Shown here: piece by piece, positions 26,401-34,510 of the stretch
Layout of the letters: each line of letters opens with the position of its first letter
How positions within the stretch are numbered: position 1 is the first letter of the stretch
Source: Kocuria rosea subsp. polaris
GTDB taxonomy: Bacteria > Actinomycetota > Actinomycetes > Actinomycetales > Micrococcaceae
NCBI GenBank assembly: GCA_023896275.1
Contig: MLDA01000012.1
Coordinates: 61,636 to 125,635, forward strand
DNA: 64,000 nucleotides
Direction: 5' to 3'
The notes under the pieces: model-generated
What the model was told of the DNA's origin: nothing
Database searches by the model: none
What the model saw: only the letters and a program-made list of their open reading frames with translations
Made by a program: the position numbers and the translations under genes

Positions 26401-27985
26401 AGCCGGACGTAATCACGACGCCTGGACTCTGCACCGACTCGTCTACCGGGCGCACCTCGCCGGCCACCGACTGGCCCTCATGCTGCGCACGGCAGGCATC
26501 CCCGTCTCTGCACCCGTGCTGAACGACTACGCGCTCATCGTCGATGACGCCTCGTCCTCCACCGCCACTGCAGTGCTTCGCCAGACGCACCGGCCGACTG
26601 CCGTCGTGGTGCCCGAAGAGGCGGACCGGACGGGGGCGGCGATGCTAGAGGGCGCGGGGATCCAGGTTGTCGCCGACGTGCCCGACGGCGTGCCGGCGGC
26701 AGACTTCGGGGCGTACCTGAACGATGAGCTACTTGGCGAGGACCTCAGCCGCGGCGCGTGGTTGAACGCGGTCACACAACAGGACGATCTCGGCACGATC
26801 CAGGTCAGCGATTCGAACTTGGACACGCCGGGGCTTGCACTCTTGAACGGGGGATCCGCCCGAGCTGACCGTCCCTGGCTCGGTGCCGCGCCCGTCGAGG
26901 GGGAGGCCGTGGCCGTCCTGCGACGCGCGTTGACCTCCCCGCAACTCGAAGAAGCCGAGCGCCCAGCGAGCGAAGACGATGGGGTGGACGATCCGCGCAC
27001 CGTACTTATCGCCGGGCACGACCTGAAATTCGCGGGGCAGCTGATCGATCGTCTGCGCGGCCGCGGCCACACGATTCTCATCGACGAGTGGCAGGACCAC
27101 GGCAAGCACGACCCCGAAGTCAGCTATGGGCTGCTCGAGCAGGCCGACGTCGTCTTCTGCGAATGGTCGCTCGGCAACGCGGAGTGGTATGCGAAGAACG
27201 TCAAGAAGCGGCAGCGTCTGGTCGCGCGCTTCCACTCGCAAGAGCTGTTCACGCCGTACCCGGAGCGCACGCAGCTGGGTCGGATCGATCAGACGGTTTT
27301 CGTCGGTCGGCTCGTGCAGCAGATGGCCACGACCCGTTACAACTACGCCGAGGCGAGCACGCGTGTTGTCCCGAACGCGGTAGATGAGGCCTACTTCGAC
27401 GCTGACAAGTCCGACGACGCGCGATTCAACCTGGGACTCGTCGGGATCGTGCCGCAGCAGAAACACCTCGACCGCGCGCTCGACGTCCTCGCCGAGCTCA
27501 GGAGCCGGGACGACCGGTTCCAGCTCTTCGTCAAGGGCCGCACGCCCGAAGACTACCCGTGGATGCTCAAGCGCGAACGCGAGATGGCCTACTACGACGC
27601 CCAGCGCGCGCGGATCGCGAACGACCCCAACCTGCGCGGCGCTGTGCACTTCGACGGTCACGGCGACGATATGCGCCACTGGTACCGCAAGATCGGCGTC
27701 GTGCTCTCCGTGAGTGACTTCGAGTCCTTCCACCTGACCCTGGCCGACGGCGGCGCTTCCGGTGCGCTGCCGGTGTCACTGGCATGGCCGGGTGCGGAGG
27801 AGATCTATCCCGAGGCCTGGCTGCACCTCACCACGGACGGGATGGCGTCAGCCATCGCGGCCGTGGCAGGCGATGAGGAGTCCTACCAGCAGGCGACGGC
27901 GGAGGCCCGCGAGTACTGTCGGCGGTTCGCCGCTGCTCACGTGCTCGACCAGCTCGAGGAGCTCGTGATCGGTACCGGCGACTGA
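23474..27985 (+). CDS. Giant multidomain glycosyltransferase (coiled coil, GT4, CgeB-like, GT-B)
   Basis: A 1503-residue protein. Residues about 15-105 are a charged coiled coil, followed by a Ser/Thr/Ala linker (120-165). A GT4 module spans about 255-660 (TGEFNSNGYSTRTSGLVNGL, VPFVYEVRGLWEITEA, LVPNAADPTKF, GYAGSMVAYEGLDVLVEAF, PLKPLEAMAAGNAVVGSD). A CgeB-like module spans about 687-1010 (MRVGIIADEFTTTSL, IFWNKEDPVHIARF, VAYGGSYYGDRYPDR, VMELAACGTPVITGSG). A third GT-B module spans about 1172-1500 (LIAGHDLKFAGQLI, RVVPNAVDEAYF, LGLVGIVPQQKHLDRALDVL, LSVSDFESFHLTLADGGASG). It probably adds several sugars in sequence to one polymer; substrates are unknown. A strong terminator follows, closing block A. 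Confidence 0.87.
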   Translation: MAIDNPFSGSPLERARAFRLTENVQSSVEEFTRLRSAESSLKKRVQLLEGELRQATSERARLKQDLSKVSRRNERLQELYDNQTVRVEKFKAAYERLRNDPAVKMSKVLGRPQAALAKMRDVARKTTSSGAESPSSIAAPVSSTQIAATVSPSSTGPAQQARSTVMAKSAVAVHPDETTRKSLLAAARQAFFVRGAVIEARELLSRMQEEGLPDGAGFTLTDRDRSFIGQVDGFARFVGQLPFIPPRSATPGYQPIHQRLMYCAHSTGEFNSNGYSTRTSGLVNGLAANGEDVFVAARPGYPWDSKTSGPSLKPKRSSRRHNGVQHVYNPGPNLARTPLDVYLHQAADIYVREAMLNRPALIHSASNYFTALPALLAARRLGVPFVYEVRGLWEITEAASKGSGWTETEKFGIARDLEALVAREADQVLAITEEVRDELIRRGVATDRIQLVPNAADPTKFVPVSRDRWLASKLDIQPEHFVIGYAGSMVAYEGLDVLVEAFAKFAADHDEARLLLVGDGASFESLKSQVRDLGLSEKVLFTGRVESDEIPRYLSLFDVAPCPRVSNLVTEMVSPLKPLEAMAAGNAVVGSDVAPLKHLLGENGRRGLLFEAGNATDLAEKLTALFDDASLRADIGRAARWWAAHERSWTAVAERVAAAHEPLLAAVETGSTEHGRDSDGDRPLSQMRVGIIADEFTTTSLDAECTLIRIDRERWQQQLDAEPIDALLVESAWEGNGGQWRRGVGFYSDEEFESLASLLSACRERGIPTIFWNKEDPVHIARFVRTAAHFDHVFTTDADCIPRYAAEPGQRAKSIAALPFFAQPLLHNPSPSQREYEHSVAYGGSYYGDRYPDRSKELARILSEVAEHGLTIYDRQVNHPGSPYQFPGSLSKYVRGGLSYSEMVEAYKAHPVHVNVNSVAKSPTMFSRRVMELAACGTPVITGSGMGVPTFFAPHLPLATSPEAAGLLANYWLKNEAGRNHDAWTLHRLVYRAHLAGHRLALMLRTAGIPVSAPVLNDYALIVDDASSSTATAVLRQTHRPTAVVVPEEADRTGAAMLEGAGIQVVADVPDGVPAADFGAYLNDELLGEDLSRGAWLNAVTQQDDLGTIQVSDSNLDTPGLALLNGGSARADRPWLGAAPVEGEAVAVLRRALTSPQLEEAERPASEDDGVDDPRTVLIAGHDLKFAGQLIDRLRGRGHTILIDEWQDHGKHDPEVSYGLLEQADVVFCEWSLGNAEWYAKNVKKRQRLVARFHSQELFTPYPERTQLGRIDQTVFVGRLVQQMATTRYNYAEASTRVVPNAVDEAYFDADKSDDARFNLGLVGIVPQQKHLDRALDVLAELRSRDDRFQLFVKGRTPEDYPWMLKREREMAYYDAQRARIANDPNLRGAVHFDGHGDDMRHWYRKIGVVLSVSDFESFHLTLADGGASGALPVSLAWPGAEEIYPEAWLHLTTDGMASAIAAVAGDEESYQQATAEAREYCRRFAAAHVLDQLEELVIGTGD

Positions 27986-28001
27986 CGCTCAGGTCACAAG
28001 C

Positions 28002-28043
28002 GACGAGGCCCGCGAATCCTGTCTTGGATTCGCGGGCCTCGTC
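28002..28043 (+). terminator. Strong hairpin terminator ending block A
   Basis: A perfect 18-bp stem (28002-28019 with 28026-28043) and a 6-nt loop TGTCTT, 17 nt after the giant GT stop. It lies between convergent genes and could stop transcription from both sides. Confidence 0.85.
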
Positions 28044-28072
28044 AGTTGCGCCTCGATTCAGCGAGGCGTGGA

Positions 28073-28399
28073 TCAGGTGAGCATTAAGCCCAGGATCACC
28101 GCGGGGACGGCCGCAATCGCCAGAATCAGGATGGTGCGCGCGATGAAGCGCTTCCGGGCCAGCTTGTCCGCCGTCGGAACAAGCGAGATGAGGTTGATGA
28201 AGCTCGTGTCCTCGTGCGGTTCAGCGGGGGCAGTGGGCCGCTGGGTGGTGCCGAGCAACGGTGCCGGTTCGATGGGTGGCAGGTAGGGGTCCGCGTAGCC
28301 GGCGGGGATCGCGAAACGATTCTCCTGCCGTGCGTGGCGTGCGCCGCAGAGGATGCCTTCTGCATCACCGCGGGTGTCCTGCGAAGCCTGACGGCCCAT
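28073..28399 (-). CDS. Small C-terminally anchored membrane protein
   Basis: A 108-residue protein with a hydrophilic, proline-rich first two thirds and one hydrophobic helix at the very end (ILILAIAAVPAVILGLML), i.e. a tail-anchored topology with the body in the cytoplasm. ATG 28399 is preceded on this strand by AAGGGTAG. It converges with the giant GT gene and is divergent from the DAK gene. Family not recognised; a plausible real gene because of the ribosome-binding site, the clean terminal helix and the position between two transcription units. Confidence 0.6.
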   Translation of the reverse strand: MGRQASQDTRGDAEGILCGARHARQENRFAIPAGYADPYLPPIEPAPLLGTTQRPTAPAEPHEDTSFINLISLVPTADKLARKRFIARTILILAIAAVPAVILGLMLT

Positions 28400-28627
28400 C
28401 AACTACCCTTACGTTCGGTTCGGTCCTACCCGGACGATCTTACGCTTGGGCAGGACCCCGGTCGGAATCCAGGCCGGCCCACGCGTGTCAGAAACCCGCC
28501 GCCGCGGGCGCCGATGCGATAGTCTGGAAGGAGCAGAGCCAGCGGCGGAATCGCCGCGACGACCGAGGTGACGACGCCGTTGTCCACCGCGAGCGACGGC
28601 GGCCATGGTCGGCTGATATTGGATCGA

Positions 28628-29620
28628 ATGGGTATGGACGTGCAGCAGAAACTCGCCACTGGCGTGCCAGGTGCGAAAGCGTGGTTGAAGCAGGCCGAAA
28701 CGGTTCTCGCCAACCACAGCGACCGCCTCGACGCGATCAACGTCTTTCCCGTCGCCGACGGCGATACCGGGACGAACCTCTATGAGACCGTCAAGGTCGC
28801 CGCCCAGGCCGCGCAGGACATCGACAACGACTCGGACGTTGGGCTCGTGCTTTCCGCCGCCGCCGAGGCCGCGCTAGAGGACGCCCGCGGCAACTCCGGC
28901 ACCCTCTTCTCCGTTTTTCTCGTTGGCTTCGCCGAGCCCCTCGTTGGCCAACCGCGCCTGAACCTTTCCCTGCTGGCCGAATCGTTGGACCGCGGCCAGC
29001 TGCGCAGCTGGTCCGCGCTGACGGACCCGGTGCGCGGGACGATGCTCACCGCCATGTCGGCCGCGAGCGAGGCCGTCTTCGCCTCTCTGCAGGAGGCCGA
29101 GGTCAGCGCCGAGCCGCAGTCGCGTGCCGCCCTGCTGCGCGGGCTCGAAAACAGCATCGAGGCCACCAGGATCGCCGTCGCGCAGTCGGAGACCGAACTG
29201 GACACTCTGGCCGCCGCGCACGTCGTAGACGCCGGCGCCGTCGGGTTCCTCCTCGTCCTCGAGGCCATGAAGGCCGCCATCGCGGGGACCGACGTCGCGG
29301 AGGAAGTCCTCGACGGATTCCCCGGCTACGGCATCCAAGACCCGCACGTGCACCGCACGGTCCCCGCCGAAGAGGGCGTCGAGGTCATGTGCAGCATGAG
29401 CCTGAGCCCCCTCGACGCGGCCCTGCTGCGCGCACAGCTCGACGACGTCGGCGAGTCCGTGATCATCAGCGCCCTGCCCGGAGGAGAAGATGACGAGGCC
29501 CGCTGGCGCATCCACGTTCACGTGCCCGAGCAGGAGACCACCCTGTCGCTGCTGCGCACGTACGGATCCCCGGAGAACGTCAGCGTGACAGCGCTGAGCG
29601 CCTCCGAATCCTGCGCCTGA
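28628..29620 (+). CDS. DAK/DhaL domain protein (FakA-like kinase)
   Basis: A 330-residue protein. The nucleotide and metal site of DhaL domains is clear: INVFPVADGDTGTNLYET, followed by ARGNSGTLFSVFLVGF and VDAGAVGFLLVLEAM at the end of the first ~210 residues. The remainder resembles the middle domain of FakA-type fatty-acid kinases but stops well short of the ~550 residues of FakA, so the C-terminal part is missing or separate. The frame is open to a GTG at 28568; ATG 28628 (or 28634) fits the conserved start better. A TAGTCT at 28520-28525 may be the -10 of its promoter. recG starts 3 nt after its stop. Confidence 0.83.
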   Translation: MGMDVQQKLATGVPGAKAWLKQAETVLANHSDRLDAINVFPVADGDTGTNLYETVKVAAQAAQDIDNDSDVGLVLSAAAEAALEDARGNSGTLFSVFLVGFAEPLVGQPRLNLSLLAESLDRGQLRSWSALTDPVRGTMLTAMSAASEAVFASLQEAEVSAEPQSRAALLRGLENSIEATRIAVAQSETELDTLAAAHVVDAGAVGFLLVLEAMKAAIAGTDVAEEVLDGFPGYGIQDPHVHRTVPAEEGVEVMCSMSLSPLDAALLRAQLDDVGESVIISALPGGEDDEARWRIHVHVPEQETTLSLLRTYGSPENVSVTALSASESCA

Positions 29621-29623
29621 GGC

Positions 29624-31804
29624 ATGGCGACCGAGCAGCTGGAGGCCGCGGGCCGGGTCCTCGAGACCCCGCTTGAGCAGGTCCTCGCGGCGAAGACCGC
29701 CGCCGCGATGGCAGATGTCCTCGGCTGCACGACCGTCGGCGAACTCCTCGGCCACTTTCCCCGCCGCTACGCCGAACGCGGCGCGCTGGCGGACATCGCG
29801 ACGGCGGCCCCGGGGGAGACCGTGACCCTCGTCGGGTACGTCGTCGGAGCCCACAGCCGCTACATGCGTAGCCGGCGCGGCAAGATCTACGAGTTCGAGC
29901 TCTCCGCAGACCCGGAGGACGCCGGCGACGTCATCACCGTCTCCTTCTTCAACAATCGCTCCCTCGAGCGAGTCACCCGCGGCACCCGGCTGCTGGTCTC
30001 CGGCACCGTCTCCGTCTACCGCGAGAAGCGCAGCCTGAGCCACCCGGACTTCGAGATCCTCTCCGACGACGACGCCCCGGACGGGTCGGTCGACGTGCGC
30101 CCGGTCCCCATCTACCCGGCCACGAAGAAGATCACGAGCGAACAGGTTCGGCACAACATCCGTAAGATCCTGGCCGCCGGGCTGCCTCCCGTGCTGCCCG
30201 ACCCGCTGCCGGAACCGCTGCGCCGCGCCGAGTCGCTCATGCCCTACGGGGAGGCGCTGCACGCGATCCACGCCCCCGAAGAGGTCAAGGACGCCTACCG
30301 GGCCCGCCACCGCTTCAAATACGAGGAGGCTTTTCTCCTGCAGACGGTGCTCGCCACCAGGCACGCGGCCCATCAGGCCGAACCGGCCACGGCACGCCCC
30401 GGCCGGCCCGACGGCGTCCGAGACGCCTTCGATGCGCGCCTGCCCTTCGAGTTAACCGCCGGCCAGCGCGAGACGGGGGAAGTGATCGCGGCGGAGCTGG
30501 CGGCGACCAAGCCCATGAACCGCCTGCTCCAGGGCGAGGTCGGCTCGGGCAAGACCGTCGTCGCACTCCGGGCGCTGCTGCAGGTCGTCGACTCCGGCGC
30601 GCAGACGGCGTTTCTCGCACCGACCGAGGTCCTCGCCGAACAGCACTACCGCTCCATCAACGCGCTGCTCGGCGACCTCGCTGGCGCCGGCACGCTGGGC
30701 TCGGACCCGCAGGCGATCCGCGTCGAACTGCTGACCGGCTCGATGCCGCAGTCGGCGAAGAAGAGGGTGCTGCTCGGGTTGGCCTCCGGTGAGGTCGACC
30801 TCGTCGTGGGCACCCACGCGCTCCTCTCCGAGAATGTGAGCTTCGCTGAGCTCGGCATGGTCGTCGTCGACGAGCAGCACCGCTTCGGCGTCGAGCAGCG
30901 CGACGCTCTGCGCCAGCGCTCCGCGACGGCCCCGCACGTGCTGATCATGACGGCGACGCCGATCCCACGCACGGTGGCCATGACGAGCTTCGGGGATCTC
31001 GCCGTCTCCTCGCTGACCGAGCTGCCCGCCGGGCGTCGGCCCATCGCCTCCCACGTCGTCGCCCTCGACAGCCACCCGGGCTGGGAGCAGCGGATCTGGG
31101 AGCGGGCGCGCGAGGAGATCGACTCCGGCCGCCAGGTCTTCGTCGTCTGCCCGCTCATCGAGGAGCCAGCGGTGGCGGATCCCGAGGCGCCGCCGCGTGC
31201 CTCCGTCGAGAGCACGTTCACGTACCTGCAGTCCCAGCCGCACCTCGCCGCGACCCGCACCGCGAAGCTGCACGGCGGCATGCACAGTGAGGACAAGGAG
31301 GCGACGATGCTCGCCTTCGCCGCCGGCGAGATCGACCTGCTCGTAGCCACCACGGTCATCGAGGTCGGCGTCGACGTGCCCAATGCGACGCTGATGATCG
31401 TGCTCGACGCCGACCGCTTCGGCGTCGCGCAGTTGCACCAGCTGCGCGGCCGCATTGGCCGCGGCGGACACGACAGCCTGTGCCTGCTCGTCACGTCCCT
31501 GCCGGAGGGGCACCCCTCCGTCGAGCGGCTGGCCAAGGTCGCGAGCACGACGGACGGCCTCGAGCTCAGCGAATACGACGTCGAGACGCGCAAAGAGGGC
31601 GACATCCTCGGTGCCGCCCAGAGCGGCGGGGCCAGCAGCCTGTCACTGCTGCGTGTTGTGCACGATCGCGACCTCATCGCCCGGGCCCGCCAGGCGGCCT
31701 TTGAACTTGTGCTGCGTGACCCGCAGCTGGCTGGTGAACCCGTCCTGCGGCAGACGATCGCCGCCATGGACGAGGAGAGTAAGGAATACCTCGAACGCGC
31801 CTGA
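29624..31804 (+). CDS. recG: ATP-dependent DNA helicase RecG
   Basis: A 726-residue superfamily 2 helicase that remodels stalled replication forks and Holliday junctions. The N-terminal wedge OB-fold is followed by motif I GEVGSGKT (about 304-311), motif II DEQH in VVVDEQHRFGVEQRD, motif III TATPIPRT, and motifs V-VI TTVIEVGVDVPNATLM and QLHQLRGRIGRG. Length is typical of the family. Downstream of the DAK gene with a 3-nt gap and upstream of rsmD, a conserved actinobacterial arrangement. Confidence 0.97.
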   Translation: MATEQLEAAGRVLETPLEQVLAAKTAAAMADVLGCTTVGELLGHFPRRYAERGALADIATAAPGETVTLVGYVVGAHSRYMRSRRGKIYEFELSADPEDAGDVITVSFFNNRSLERVTRGTRLLVSGTVSVYREKRSLSHPDFEILSDDDAPDGSVDVRPVPIYPATKKITSEQVRHNIRKILAAGLPPVLPDPLPEPLRRAESLMPYGEALHAIHAPEEVKDAYRARHRFKYEEAFLLQTVLATRHAAHQAEPATARPGRPDGVRDAFDARLPFELTAGQRETGEVIAAELAATKPMNRLLQGEVGSGKTVVALRALLQVVDSGAQTAFLAPTEVLAEQHYRSINALLGDLAGAGTLGSDPQAIRVELLTGSMPQSAKKRVLLGLASGEVDLVVGTHALLSENVSFAELGMVVVDEQHRFGVEQRDALRQRSATAPHVLIMTATPIPRTVAMTSFGDLAVSSLTELPAGRRPIASHVVALDSHPGWEQRIWERAREEIDSGRQVFVVCPLIEEPAVADPEAPPRASVESTFTYLQSQPHLAATRTAKLHGGMHSEDKEATMLAFAAGEIDLLVATTVIEVGVDVPNATLMIVLDADRFGVAQLHQLRGRIGRGGHDSLCLLVTSLPEGHPSVERLAKVASTTDGLELSEYDVETRKEGDILGAAQSGGASSLSLLRVVHDRDLIARARQAAFELVLRDPQLAGEPVLRQTIAAMDEESKEYLERA

Positions 31805-31844
31805 TCCCGGCGCCGCCCCTTCTTCGACGAGGAGACACACCTTC

Positions 31845-32411
31845 ATGAGCCGCATCATCGCCGGCGCAGCCGGCGGCCTGTCGCTGAGCAACGTCTCGGG
31901 CGACGCCACCCGCCCCACGACCGATCGGGTCAAGGAGTCCGTCTTCTCCCGGCTCGAGCACTGGGACGCGTTCTCCGGGGCCAGCGTCCTGGACCTCTTC
32001 GCCGGCAGCGGCGCGCTCGGGCTCGAGGCCATGAGCCGCGGGGCGCACCAGGCGTTGCTCGTCGACGCCGGTTCTGCTGCAGTGAAGGTCTCGCAGACCA
32101 ACGCCAAGCGGGTCGGCAAGGCCGTCGGCCGGCCCGACGCCATCCGGGTGCTCAAGGGGAAGGCACCCTCCGTGCTCTCGGGCGTCGACGGCGACTGGGA
32201 CCTTGTCTTCCTCGATCCGCCCTACCCCATGGGGGAGGACGAACTGGCCCACGTGCTTGAGGTGATCGCCCCGCGCCTGCGGCCGGACGCCGTCGTCGTC
32301 GTCGAGCGCTCCAGCCGCTCACCCGAGCCGCGCTGGCCCGCCGGACTCCGCCCGATCTCGGACAAGAAATACGGAGAGACGCGCATCCACTACGCCGAGC
32401 CGGGGGACTGA
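31845..32411 (+). CDS. rsmD: 16S rRNA (guanine(966)-N2)-methyltransferase RsmD
   Basis: A 188-residue SAM-dependent enzyme methylating G966 of 16S rRNA. Seen: MSRIIAGAAGG N-terminus, RPTTDRVKESVFSRL, SAM motif I VLDLFAGSGALGLEAMSRGA, and catalytic motif IV VFLDPPYPMGED. ATG 31845 follows GAGGAGA; codons further upstream in the frame belong inside recG. Its 3' end overlaps the convergent spermidine-synthase-like gene by 22 bp. Confidence 0.94.
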   Translation: MSRIIAGAAGGLSLSNVSGDATRPTTDRVKESVFSRLEHWDAFSGASVLDLFAGSGALGLEAMSRGAHQALLVDAGSAAVKVSQTNAKRVGKAVGRPDAIRVLKGKAPSVLSGVDGDWDLVFLDPPYPMGEDELAHVLEVIAPRLRPDAVVVVERSSRSPEPRWPAGLRPISDKKYGETRIHYAEPGD

Positions 32412-33187
32412 GCGGCAAATCCGTCGAGGTCCGTCCCGGCCAGCGTCGTCCCCGGGTGCGGGCCGGCGGCCGTGACCGCCTCGCACAGCGCCCCTGGGAA
32501 CGGGGCCTGCGCGGCCGCCGCGACGATGTTCCCCGCGTACCGGGTCGTGAAGAGCTCCGAGGTGCCCGTGGCGAGCACGTCCTCGAAGATGCCCTGGAGC
32601 ACGCGCAGCTGCTCGCGCGCGAAGCGCATGCCCTCGTCGTCACCCAGATTGACGATCAATAGGCCGTCGCCGCCGAGCAGCTGGTCGAGCTCGCGGTAGA
32701 ACGCCCCGTCGGCCAGGTGCGCCGGGGAGTCCGGCCCGGTGAAGATGTCCAGCACGACGACGTCGAAGTCCTCCCGCGGCTCGCCCGCCTCGAGCAAGGC
32801 TTGCACGTGCACGCGCGCGTCCGCGACGATCGAGTGCACGCGGGCGCCGGCGGGCAGGGGCACGTGCTTGAGGACGAAGCCGACGAGCTCGCGCTCGATG
32901 TCCACGACGACCTGCTCGCTGCCCGGCCGGGTCACGGCGAGCCGGCGCGGCAGCGTGAGCGCCCCCGCGCCCAAGTGCAGTGCCCGCAGCGGCCGCCCCG
33001 GCGCGAAGTGCGCGTCGATCACGTTGGCCGCCCGGTTCAGGTACTCGTAGAAGATCTCCTCCTGCTTCTCCAGGCGCACGTGCGACTGCTCGGAGCCGTC
33101 GACCTCCAGGATGACCGAGCGCTCGTCCAGCGGGTCCGGGACGAAGCGGGCGACCGTGCCGGAGGCCATCGAGATCGACGCCTTCAC
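32390..33187 (-). CDS. Spermidine synthase-like protein (SAM-dependent fold)
   Basis: A 265-residue protein with the Rossmann core of spermidine synthases: LRALHLGAGALTLPRRLA (SAM motif I), VVVDIERELVGFV (motif II acidic end), DFDVVVLDIFTGPDSPAHL (active-site Asp loop). The usual gatekeeping residues of true spermidine synthases cannot be confirmed, and many actinobacterial members are of unknown activity. GTG 33187 overlaps the aminotransferase stop as GTGA, so the frame beyond it is not part of the gene. It is the second gene of a two-gene minus-strand operon. Confidence 0.8.
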   Translation of the reverse strand: MKASISMASGTVARFVPDPLDERSVILEVDGSEQSHVRLEKQEEIFYEYLNRAANVIDAHFAPGRPLRALHLGAGALTLPRRLAVTRPGSEQVVVDIERELVGFVLKHVPLPAGARVHSIVADARVHVQALLEAGEPREDFDVVVLDIFTGPDSPAHLADGAFYRELDQLLGGDGLLIVNLGDDEGMRFAREQLRVLQGIFEDVLATGTSELFTTRYAGNIVAAAAQAPFPGALCEAVTAAGPHPGTTLAGTDLDGFAAQSPGSA

Positions 33188-34422
33188 GCCGCGAGCTCCG
33201 GCAGCCGCAGCAGGCGGGCGGCGGCTTCGGTCAGAACGGGCTCCCGTTTGCAGAACGCGAACCGCAGCAGGGACTTGTAGCTCTCCGCCTCGTGCGGGCG
33301 GACGAATGCGCTGACCGGAATGGCCCCGACCCCGAGCTCCACGGGCAGGCGATAGGCGAGGGCGGCGGCGTCGTCGAAACCGAGCGGCGCGACGTCCGCG
33401 ATGGCGAAGTACCCGGCGGCCGGGGTCGAGACTTCCAGGCCCGCGGCGCGCAGGGCCGCGACGAGCACGTCGCGGCCGGCCTTCAGCCGCTCGGCCTGGC
33501 CACGGAAGAACGATTCGTCGTAGCGCAGGCCCGCAGCGACCGCGGCCTGGAAGGGCCCGCCGGAGGAGTAGGTCAGGAACTGCTTGACCGAGCGGACCGC
33601 GGTCATGAGCTCGGCCGGGCCCGTCACCCAGCCGACCTTCCACCCCGTGAGCGAGAACGTCTTGCCGGCCGAGCCGAGTGTGAGCGTGCGCTCGGCGGCG
33701 CCGGCGATCGAGGCGACCGGAAGGTGGGGTCCGTCGAAGACGAGGTGCTCGTAGACCTCGTCGCTCAGGATCAGCGCGCCGACCTCACCCGCGCGGGCCA
33801 CGATGCGCTCCATGGTGGCGCGGGAGAGTGCGGTTCCGGTCGGGTTGTGCGGGGTGTTCAGGACTACGAGCCGGGTGCCGGGCGTGATGGCGGCGTCGAG
33901 GTCCGCGTCGTCGGGTACGAAATCCGGCCAGGGGAGCGGTACCGTGGCGTGCTCGGCGCCGGCGAGGCCGATCATGGCCGCGTACGAGTCGTAGAACGGC
34001 GAGAGCGTCACGACCCGCTCTCCGGGGGAGACAAGGGCCAGGATCGTTGCGGCGATGCCCTCCGTGGCGCCCGTGGTCACGAGGACGTTGCGGTCCGGGT
34101 CGAGCTGGTGGCCGTAGAACCGCCGCTGGTGGTCGGCGATCGCGGCGCGCAGTGCGGGCAGCCCGAGGCCGGGGGCGTACTGGTTGAGCCCGCCGTCGCC
34201 AAACCCGGCCCGGATGGAGCCCGCGGCGATCTCCTTCAGGTGCTCGGGACCGTCCGTGTCCGGAAACCCCTGTCCCAGGTTGATGGCACCGTGCTGGTTG
34301 GCGAGCGCGGTGAGCTCCTCGAAGACTGTCGGCTTGCTTACGCCGTCGGCGCCGAGCAGGTTCGCGCCGGCGGCCGCCCGCTGCCACGGTGCTGGGTTGT
34401 GCGGGAGGCTTTGCTGGGTCAA
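33184..34422 (-). CDS. Class I/II pyridoxal-phosphate aminotransferase
   Basis: A 412-residue fold-type I aminotransferase. Seen: INLGQGFPDTDGP, NQYAPGLGLPALR, TTGATEGIAATILAL, LNTPHNPTG, LSDEVYEHLVFDG, and the PLP lysine in SAGKTFSLTGWKVGW. This set matches kynurenine/methionine aminotransferases and the DapC-type N-succinyldiaminopimelate aminotransferase of mycobacteria; the specificity cannot be settled from sequence. ATG 34422 follows AAGGAACG on this strand. It is divergent from the beta-propeller gene. Confidence 0.9.
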   Translation of the reverse strand: MTQQSLPHNPAPWQRAAAGANLLGADGVSKPTVFEELTALANQHGAINLGQGFPDTDGPEHLKEIAAGSIRAGFGDGGLNQYAPGLGLPALRAAIADHQRRFYGHQLDPDRNVLVTTGATEGIAATILALVSPGERVVTLSPFYDSYAAMIGLAGAEHATVPLPWPDFVPDDADLDAAITPGTRLVVLNTPHNPTGTALSRATMERIVARAGEVGALILSDEVYEHLVFDGPHLPVASIAGAAERTLTLGSAGKTFSLTGWKVGWVTGPAELMTAVRSVKQFLTYSSGGPFQAAVAAGLRYDESFFRGQAERLKAGRDVLVAALRAAGLEVSTPAAGYFAIADVAPLGFDDAAALAYRLPVELGVGAIPVSAFVRPHEAESYKSLLRFAFCKREPVLTEAAARLLRLPELAA

Positions 34423-34510
34423 GGGGCGTTCCTTCTCAGTCAGCGGTCAGGTAGGCGGCGCGCGCCCGACAGGTGTGGGCGGTGCGCTACGTGAGAAGCT
34501 TAGGCACGGT

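Noticed and set aside
28568..28627. GTG 28568 as the start of the DAK/DhaL protein
   Set aside because: It adds 20 residues of non-conserved, low-quality sequence with no ribosome-binding site. ATG 28628 or 28634 begins the recognisable protein.
28409..28717. Minus-strand frame ending in a basic LPKRKIVRVG-like segment, considered as a small ribosomal protein (L28)
   Set aside because: The rest of the frame does not resemble L28 or any ribosomal protein, and its composition is that of a shadow of the DAK leader and start.
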